Source: Pleurodeles waltl
Lineage: Eukaryota; Chordata; Amphibia; Caudata; Salamandridae
Reading direction: 5' to 3'
DNA: 64,000 bases
Assembly (NCBI RefSeq): GCF_031143425.1
Contig: NW_027150051.1
Span: 62,001-126,000, forward strand
The translations under genes were made by a program, and so were the position numbers. Below, in pieces: positions 57,219 to 64,000 of the stretch. Each line of letters opens with the position of its first letter. The first letter of the stretch is position 1. Under the pieces are notes generated by a model. That model did no database searches, was not told where the DNA came from, and saw only the letters and a program-made list of their open reading frames with translations.

Positions 57219-57877
57219 GGCCCAGATTTACAAGAAAATGACTAAGCGCGACGCTGTGCCAAATTTGCAAGCCCCACGCGCCGTCATTTTCAAAATGCAG
57301 GGAAGCGCCGTATTTAGTAGAATACAGCGCACCCCTGTGCTTCCCCCTGCGCCAGCTCTAAATTAGCTGCTGAGCGCCAACGCAGCCGTTCTTGCACCAT
57401 GGTACAAGGATGACTGCGTTGAGGGGGAAATTGTTTTTGTGCAGGAAGGGACACCTTCCTGCCCAAAAAAAAAATCTTCAATGGTGATTTGCTCTTACTT
57501 CTATGTGTGCTGCAGAATGCATCACACATAGAAAGAGCAAAAACAAGGAGAAATGAAAACATTTCTCCTCAGTGCGCCACTCTAACGACACCCCTGGGAT
57601 GGCGTTGGATTTTGGTGCTGACGCAGATTTACGCCAACTCCTAAATCTGGAGCAGTATCAAAATGCTATGGTGTTGCTGTGGCACACTCCCAACAACACC
57701 CATTGCACGCCCCTTCCAGGGAACGCGCTGCGTGCTAAGGGGCCGTATTTACAAGGTGGTGTTAAGCCACAAAAAGTGGCTGAACGCCATCTTGTAAATA
57801 CCGCGCAGTGCATAGTGCCACCGGGGCGTCACTAAAAGTGATGCTCCGATGGCGATAGGGCCTTGTAAGTCTGGCAC
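57219..57877. mobile_element. Hairpin-chain element, unit 17
   Basis: Complete, with a private change GCTCCGATGGCG in the last hairpin. Confidence 0.5.
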
Positions 57878-58147
57878 TTTATTTGCTCAAGGTGTGTGTT
57901 CTTGGTGAGGGCAGGAAAGCTATTTTCGCTCTCGTACCTTCCTTCCTTGGCTGGCTTGAATGCTGTAGGCTCAGGCTTCATTGCAAAGGTCAAACAGTGA
58001 GCAACTGACTGCCGTAAGCTGGCGCAACTCCTCTTGGTGAGCTGTGACAGATGCCCCAGGAGCGTAGTACCTCACGATGGTGAGGGATAGACACAGTCTC
58101 TTTTATCTCAGCTTGCCTGTCAGGTGAGGCAGGAAATGCAAATACTG

Positions 58148-58222
58148 TGAAAAAGCCCAGCGTCTCGAACCAGGGACCTTTCGCATGTGAGGTGCGCATG
58201 ATAACCACTACACTAGACAAAC
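58148..58222 (-). pseudogene. Decayed tRNA-Val, unit 17
   Basis: T-arm form CAGCGTCTCG. Confidence 0.88.
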
Positions 58223-58669
58223 AGACACACTTGCCAGCTTGCTTCATGTGGCTATGCATTGTACTGGAACCACCACACTATGGAAACAGACACACCTGCT
58301 TGCTTTATGTGGCTATGCATTGGACTGGGATGCAAGGATGAGGGCCAATGTTCATGACGCTCAAAGCTGAGCCTTCCGGAACACGATCTCTTCCCTTGGA
58401 AGAAAGGAACTGGGATCACTTTCATTCCAAGAGGTGATTTCAGAACTGGACCCGAAATTACCATGGAGAAGCACTGTGCATTTAATGTTCCTACGAGCAC
58501 TGCTGCTCCAGCACAGAAAAGCAGTTGCAAAGAAATCTTGCATACCTTCATGATGCTGAACCGTCTCGACGCCAGTATAAAGCATGTATTGCATTGCAAC
58601 ATGACATCTTACAAGAGTGAAAAGCAGAAATACTCCTGTTTAAAACACAGACTGAACCTATAAAGGTAG

Positions 58670-58741
58670 GGGTTTGTCTGGGATTTGAACCGAGGTCCTC
58701 TCACACCCGAAGCGAGAATCATATCCCTATACCAACTAGAC
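58670..58741 (-). pseudogene. Decayed tRNA-Pro(CGG), unit 17
   Basis: Class B D-loop variant. Confidence 0.8.
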
Positions 58742-59664
58742 TGCCGCTGCATAGTCATTTGAAACATCTTCTGAAGCGTCTTTCCGAAAAGCAGGGCCAT
58801 TTGGAGGCTCTCTCTCTCTAAGCGTGCCATAGCAATTGATGTTTTCTGTCAAGGATTTTTTGTTTGTCTCTAGCAAGGCAAGAGGTAGTCAAAATGCCCT
58901 GTGCCAATGAGCTGAACTAGGGCACTGATGTGAAAAGCAGACCCTTTCTGGTAGTTGTAACCCGCTGCAAGTCATGGACCCTTGCACCTTAGACTTCCCA
59001 ACCAGAAGCACTGAAGGGCCTGCTAGCTCTTGAGCCAGAGGAGCATGCCTCTTGGATTCAAGCACACTTGCTCGATCAGCGCTCGATCAGGCGAGATTTA
59101 TATTAGTGGCTCATAGGCCTGAAACACTCACCTGGGAGACGCAGGGTGGCTGATTTCCCGGAATGGCCCTTGATGGGGAAATCACCTCCTTTCCCCCGCC
59201 TCATTTCAGAATTGTGTGCTAGTCGCAAGACAGTGTTCAGGGGTTCATGGGTACTGCCTACTCCCAGCTGCCTCTCTGTCTTCTTCATGTAAATTGCAAG
59301 TCACGAGGAGGCACCATTGCCAATATGCTCCGCCCACCTAACCAAGAAACCTAGTTTGAGCTTGTCTGCCTGTGTTGTTGCAGGGGCAGTGTCTTCTTTG
59401 CCCAAAAGGTGGCAGGAGAGCCTCACTTCAAACGATAGAATCAACTGCTTAAGTAGAAACCAGCATGGTAGTTACTGTCATAAAGTGCAGCTCTAACAGA
59501 AGGTGTGCCTGAGACGTCCCTTCCAGTAATACACAGAATTTTGATTGAGGGCCCAGCCGATGGGTTGGTGGATTTCTCCTCACATGCCACAGCAGCTTCC
59601 AAAGATAGTGGTGTGAGGAGCTGGCTCTGCAAGCAGAGCAAGATTTAAGGGAAGAAAATACACC

Positions 59665-59776
59665 TGTCAGAAGTGGGATTTGAACCCACGCCTCCATGAA
59701 GAGACCAGAAGGCTCAGCTTCACTGAAGATCAAGCTCTCTTGAGTCTGGCGCCTTAGACCACTCGGCCATCCTGAC
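59665..59776 (-). tRNA. tRNA-Leu(CAA), unit 17
   Basis: Same sequence as unit 1, intron included. Confidence 0.95.
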
Positions 59777-60083
59777 AGCCAAAACAGTGTGCAGGTCGGA
59801 CTCTTCAGTCTGCACTTGTTGATTTTGCCGCTTGCAATGTTCCTATCAAAGTCACAGCTTTAAAGGCCCCACAATATAACATGGCCAAGAAAAAAAAAAA
59901 AAAACAGAACAAGAAACAATGCACATGCACGACCACCGAGGGATGCAGATAACTTTTTAGCGTCCTGCAATAGTAAAGCACGTTTTACACAGGTCACAAG
60001 TTTTTAAAGGTCATTTCTGTCTAAGTCTGCATTGAGAGAGACTGAGGTTTTAGGGAGCAAACACAAAAGCTGCTGCTGCCAAG

Positions 60084-60156
60084 TGTTTCTGCCCGGTCTC
60101 GAACCGGGGACCTTTCGCGTGTGAGGCGAACGTGATAACCACTACACTACAGAAAC
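60084..60156 (-). tRNA. tRNA-Val(CAC), unit 17
   Basis: Same sequence as unit 1. Confidence 0.95.
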
Positions 60157-60544
60157 AAGCTTGCTGGTTTGACTGAAGGAGAACAGTTCCCCTCATATGT
60201 TTGCACGATTTCCTCTATACTTTATCAGCAGTTGCTCGGAATGCGAGGGGTAAGTGTGAAAATTGCAGCGGTGTCAGCCAGTATGCATACACTCAGACGT
60301 CCTGAAAAATCCCACAGCTGCGGGCATAGACAGACAAATATCTGATGCCTAAATGCCAGGAAGGAGAGCCTGTGAAATCATCACACAGGGCGCACTGAGA
60401 GCAAGCAGGAAGGAAGCCAAGGCATTGTAATCCATTTTTCGCCTGAGGCAAAAAATATGTTTTGCGCAACAATGCTTCGAGTGGAATGAGAAATGTTGAG
60501 GGGTTGTGTATTTTGAGCAGGATTTGATTGTTTTCCGCTAAAAT

Positions 60545-60616
60545 GGGCTCGTCCGGGATTTGAACCTGGGACCTCTCGCACCCTAAGCGAGAATCATACC
60601 CCTAGACCAACGAGCC
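60545..60616 (-). tRNA. tRNA-Pro(AGG), unit 17, acceptor intact
   Basis: Same sequence as unit 1, with G68 pairing C5. Confidence 0.92.
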
Positions 60617-60791
60617 TGGGCACAGAAATGCAACGGCTCCGACCCTGCTCGGAGGGTTGGTGACAGAGAGTGGGAGACTACATCCCAAAGCAAGAAACTG
60701 CACATGGTGCTCTCTTCTGCAGTACGACTAGAGTCATTTGCATGGTCTTCCTCGAACATGACATAAAAAGCCTCTATCCTTTAGACATTTT

Positions 60792-61450
60792 GGCCCAGAT
60801 TTACAAGAAAATGACTAAGCGCGACGCTGTGCCAAATTTGCAAGCCCCACGCGCCGTCATTTTCAAAATGCAGGGAAGCGCCGTATTTAGTAGAATACAG
60901 CGCACCCCTGTGCTTCCCCCTGCGCCAGCTCTAAATTAGCTGCTGAGCGCCAACGCAGCCGTTCTTGCACCATGGTACAAGGATGACTGCGTTGAGGGGG
61001 AAATTGTTTTTGTGCAGGAAGGGACACCTTCCTGCCCAAAAAAAAAATCTTCAATGGTGATTTGCTCTTACTTCTATGTGTGCTGCAGAATGCATCACAC
61101 ATAGAAAGAGCAAAAACAAGGAGAAATGAAAACATTTCTCCTCAGTGCGCCACTCTAACGACACCCCTGGGATGGCGTTGGATTTTGGTGCTGACGCAGA
61201 TTTACGCCAACTCCTAAATCTGGAGCAGCATCAAAATGCTATGGTGTTGCTGTGGCACACTCCCAACAACACCCATTGCACGCCCCTTCCAGGGAACGCG
61301 CTGCGTGCTAAGGGGCCGTATTTACAAGGTGGTGTTAAGCCACAAAAAGTGGCTGAACGCCATCTTGTAAATACCGCGCAGTGCATAGTGCCACGGGGGC
61401 GTCACTAAAAGTGATGCTCCGGTGGCGATAGGACCTTGTAAGTCTGGCAC
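60792..61450. mobile_element. Hairpin-chain element, unit 18
   Basis: Complete, class D form. Confidence 0.5.
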
Positions 61451-61720
61451 TTTATTTGCTCAAGGTGTGTGTTCTTGGTGAGGGCAGGAAAGCTATTTTC
61501 GCTCTCGTACCTTCCTTCCTTGGCTGGCTTGAATGCTGTAGGCTCAGGCTTCATTGCAAAGGTCAAACAGTGAGCAACTGACTGCCGTAAGCTGGCGCAA
61601 CTCCTCTTGGTGAGCTGTGACAGATGCCCCAGGAGCGTAGTACCTCACGATGGTGAGGGATAGACACAGTCTCTTTTATCTCAGCTTGCCTGTCAGGTGA
61701 GGCAGGAAATGCAAATACTG

Positions 61721-61795
61721 TGAAAAAGCCCAGCTGCTCGAACCAGGGACCTTTCGCATGTGAGGTGCGCATGATAACCACTACACTAGACAAAC
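61721..61795 (-). pseudogene. Decayed tRNA-Val, unit 18
   Basis: T-arm form CAGCTGCTCG, as unit 12. Confidence 0.88.
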
Positions 61796-62242
61796 AGACA
61801 CACTTGCCGGCTTGCTTCATGTGGCTATGCATTGTACTGGAACCACCACACTATGGAAACAGACACACCTGCTTGCTTTATGTGGCTATGCATTGGACTG
61901 GGATGCAAGGATGAGGGCCAATGTTCATGACGCTCAAAGCTGAGCCTTCCGGAACACGATCTCTTCCCTTGGAAGAAAGGAACTGGGATCACTTTCATTC
62001 CAAGAGGTGATTTCAGAACTGGACCCGAAATTACCATGGAGAAGCACTGTGCATTTAATGTTCCTACGAGCACTGCTGCTCCAGCACAGAAAAGCAGTTG
62101 CAAAGAAATCTCGCATACCTTCATGATGCTGAACCGTCTCGACGCCAGTATAAAGCATGTATTGCATTGCAACATGACATCTTACAAGAGTGAAAAGCAG
62201 AAATACTCCTGTTTAAAACACAGACTGAACCTATAAAGGTAG

Positions 62243-62314
62243 GGGTTTGTCTGGGATTTGAACCGAGGTCCTCTCACACCCGAAGCGAGAATCATACCCC
62301 TATACCAACTAGAC
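62243..62314 (-). pseudogene. Decayed tRNA-Pro(CGG), unit 18
   Basis: The body is as unit 1. A private change lies in its 5' flank near 62343 (CATCTACTG). Confidence 0.8.
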
Positions 62315-63247
62315 TGCCGCTGCATAGTCATTTGAAACATCTACTGAAGCGTCTTTCCGAAAAGCAGGGCCATTTGGAGGCTCTCTCTCTCTAAGCGTGC
62401 CATAGCAATTGATGTTTTCTGTCAAAGATTTTTTGTTTGTCTCTAGCAAGGCAAGAGGTAGTCAAAATGCCCTGTGCCAGTGAGCTGAACTAGGGCACTG
62501 ATGTGAAAAGCAGACCCTTTCTGGTAGTTGTAACCCGCTGCAAGTCATGGACCCTTGCACCTTAGACTTCCCAACCAGAAGCACTGAAGGACCTGCTAGC
62601 TCTTGAGCCAGAGGAGCATGCCTCTTGGATTCAAGCACACTTGCTTGATCAGCGCTCAATCAGGCTCGATCAGGTGAGATTTATATTAGTGGCTCATAGG
62701 CCTGAAACACTCACCTGGGAGACGCAGGGTGGCTGATTTCCCGGAATGGCCCTTGATGGGGAAATCACCTCCTTTCCCCCGCCTCATTTCAGAATTGTGT
62801 GCTAGTCGCAAGACAGTGTTCAGGGGTTCATGGGTACTGCCTACTCCCAGCTGCCTCTCTGTCTTCTTCATGTAAATTGCAAGTCACGAGGAGGCACCAT
62901 TGCCAATATGCTCCGCCCACCTAACCAAAAAACCTAGTTTGAGCTTGTCTGCCTGTGTTGTTGCAGGGGCAGTGTCTTCTTTGCCCAAAAGGTGGCAGGA
63001 GAGCCTCACTTCAAACAATAGAATCAACTGCTTAAGTAGAAACCAGCATGGTAGTTACTGTCATAAAGTGCAGCTCTAACAGAAGGTGTGCCTGAGACGC
63101 CCCTTCCAGTAATACACAGAATTTTGATTGAGGGCCCAGCCGATGGGTTGGTGGATTTCTCCTCACATGCCACAGCAGCTTCCAAAGATAGTGGTGTGAG
63201 GAGCTGGCTCTGCAAGCAGAGCAAGATTTAAGGGAAGAAAATACACC

Positions 63248-63359
63248 TGTCAGAAGTGGGATTTGAACCCACGCCTCCATGAAGAGACCAGAAGGCTCAG
63301 CTTCACTGAAGATCAAGCTCTCTTGAGTCTGGCGCCTTAGACCACTCGGCCATCCTGAC
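63248..63359 (-). tRNA. tRNA-Leu(CAA), unit 18
   Basis: Same sequence as unit 1, intron included. Confidence 0.95.
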
Positions 63360-63666
63360 AGCCAAAACAGTGTGCAGGTCGGACTCTTCAGTCTGCACTT
63401 GTTGATTTTGCCGCTTGCAATGTTCCTATCAAAGTCACAGCTTTAAAGGCCCCACAATATAACATGGCCAAGAAAAAAAAAAAAAAACAGAACAAGAAAC
63501 AATGCACATGCACGACCACCGAGGGATGCAGATAACTTTTTAGCGTCCTGCAATAGTAAAGCACGTTTTACACAGGTCACAAGTTTTTAAAGGTCATTTC
63601 TGTCTAAGTGTGCATTGAGAGAGCCTGAGGTTTTAGGGAGCAAACACAAAAGCTGCTGCTGCCAAG

Positions 63667-63739
63667 TGTTTCTGCCCGGTCTCGAACCGGGGACCTTTCG
63701 CGTGTGAGGCGAACGTGATAACCACTACACTACAGAAAC
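63667..63739 (-). tRNA. tRNA-Val(CAC), unit 18
   Basis: Same sequence as unit 1. It is the last complete gene before the window edge. Confidence 0.95.
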
Positions 63740-64000
63740 AAGCTTGCTGGTTTGACTGAAGGAGCACAGTTCCCCTCATACGTTTGCACGATTTCCTCTA
63801 TACTTTATCAGCAGTTGCTTGGAATGCGAGGGGTAAGTGTGAACATTGCAGCGGTGTCAGCCAGCATGCATACACTCAGACGTCCTGAAAAATCCCACAG
63901 CTGCGGGCAGAGACAGACAAATATCTGATGCCTAAATGCCAGGAAGGAGAGCCTGTGAAATCATCACACAGGGCGCACTGAGAGCAAGCAGGAAGGAAGC

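Larger units (their letters stand above)
53655..57237. repeat. tDNA repeat unit 16 (class A, 3583 bp)
   Basis: Class A markers are present. It has private changes around the 3' end of tRNA-Pro (AAAATCGGC) and near 55531. Confidence 0.95.
57238..60810. repeat. tDNA repeat unit 17 (class B, 3573 bp)
   Basis: Class B markers plus CCAGTATGCAT shared with unit 11. Its tRNA-Pro has the intact acceptor base. Confidence 0.95.
1..64000. repeat. Tandem tDNA array, 17 full units plus one partial unit
   Basis: The same unit recurs head-to-tail with spacings of 3572, 3573 or 3583 bases, measured between identical landmarks (for example the starts of the tRNA-Leu loci at 2428, 6011, 9584 and so on). Copies differ by scattered single-base changes, one 10-bp indel in the spacer and one 1-base deletion in unit 5. 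The array continues past both window edges, so its total copy number cannot be read here. Each full unit holds three tRNA genes and two tRNA relics on the minus strand plus a hairpin-rich element. Known vertebrate precedents are tandem tRNA-gene repeats; this gene combination is not one I recognise. Confidence 0.98.
60811..64000. repeat. tDNA repeat unit 18 (class D, partial, 3190 bp)
   Basis: Class D with CCCAGCTGCTCG shared with unit 12. The window ends about 120 bases before the expected tRNA-Pro, so that gene is not visible. Confidence 0.95.

Noticed and set aside
1..64000. CRISPR array or bacterial operon
   Set aside because: The repeat period is kilobases, the tRNAs are intron-containing without CCA, and there are no bacterial genes or ribosome binding sites.
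1..64000. The known Xenopus laevis 3.18-kb tDNA repeat
   Set aside because: Unit size and gene content differ: here only Pro, Val and Leu, all on one strand.
1..64000. Assembly artefact that collapsed or multiplied one unit
   Set aside because: Units differ by many shared and private changes in an ordered pattern, which a simple duplication error would not create. Exact copy number still needs raw long reads.

Overview
The window is one uninterrupted tandem array of a eukaryotic tRNA-gene repeat. A unit of about 3.57-3.58 kb is repeated head-to-tail 17 times plus one partial unit (3190 bases), and the array runs off both ends of the window. I see no protein-coding gene. The tRNA genes have no encoded CCA, the Leu(CAA) gene carries an intron at the usual 37/38 position, and short T-runs follow the genes, so this is nuclear DNA transcribed by RNA polymerase III. 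The tRNA sequences are close to the vertebrate Val(CAC), Leu(CAA) and Pro(AGG) types as I remember them. Tandem tDNA arrays are known in vertebrates (the Xenopus laevis tDNA repeat, zebrafish tRNA clusters), but the gene set here differs from the Xenopus unit. The palindrome-rich spacer reminds me of amphibian, perhaps salamander, repeats; that is only an impression.

Layout of one unit (positions from unit 1, whose first base is the window's first base): 1-640, hairpin-chain, transposon-like element (its left end lies 19 bases before the unit start); 641-910, spacer; 911-985, decayed tRNA-Val; 966-1091, tandem duplication holding a tRNA-Val 5' fragment; 1092-1432, spacer; 1433-1504, decayed tRNA-Pro with anticodon CGG; 1505-2427, spacer with a 10-bp minisatellite; 2428-2539, tRNA-Leu(CAA) with a 28-nt intron; 2540-2846, spacer with an A15 tract; 2847-2919, tRNA-Val(CAC); 2920-3307, spacer; 3308-3379, tRNA-Pro(AGG); 3380-3554, spacer with a small hairpin and an octamer/TATA pair aimed at the next hairpin element. 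All five tRNA-related loci are on the minus strand. In transcriptional order they read Pro-Val-Leu-psiPro-psiVal, which suggests that a Pro-Val pair was duplicated around Leu and one pair then decayed.

The units are nearly identical but fall into four classes by shared markers: A (units 2, 6, 10, 16), B (3, 7, 11, 17), C (1, 4, 8, 13, 14) and D (5, 9, 12, 15, 18). The order is C A B C D A B C D A B D C C D A B D. This is a higher-order repeat of four units (about 14.3 kb) on the left and a six-unit (about 21.5 kb) duplication on the right. In total the window holds 18 Leu, 18 Val and 17 Pro genes plus 36 tRNA relics. The Leu gene body is the most constant; the Pro gene carries stem mismatches in most units.

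The least explained component is the 659-bp hairpin-chain element: eleven consecutive inverted repeats, diverged terminal inverted repeats, and an upstream octamer and TATA-like box. It is the best candidate here for an undescribed transcript or small-RNA source, but nothing in the sequence proves that it is transcribed.
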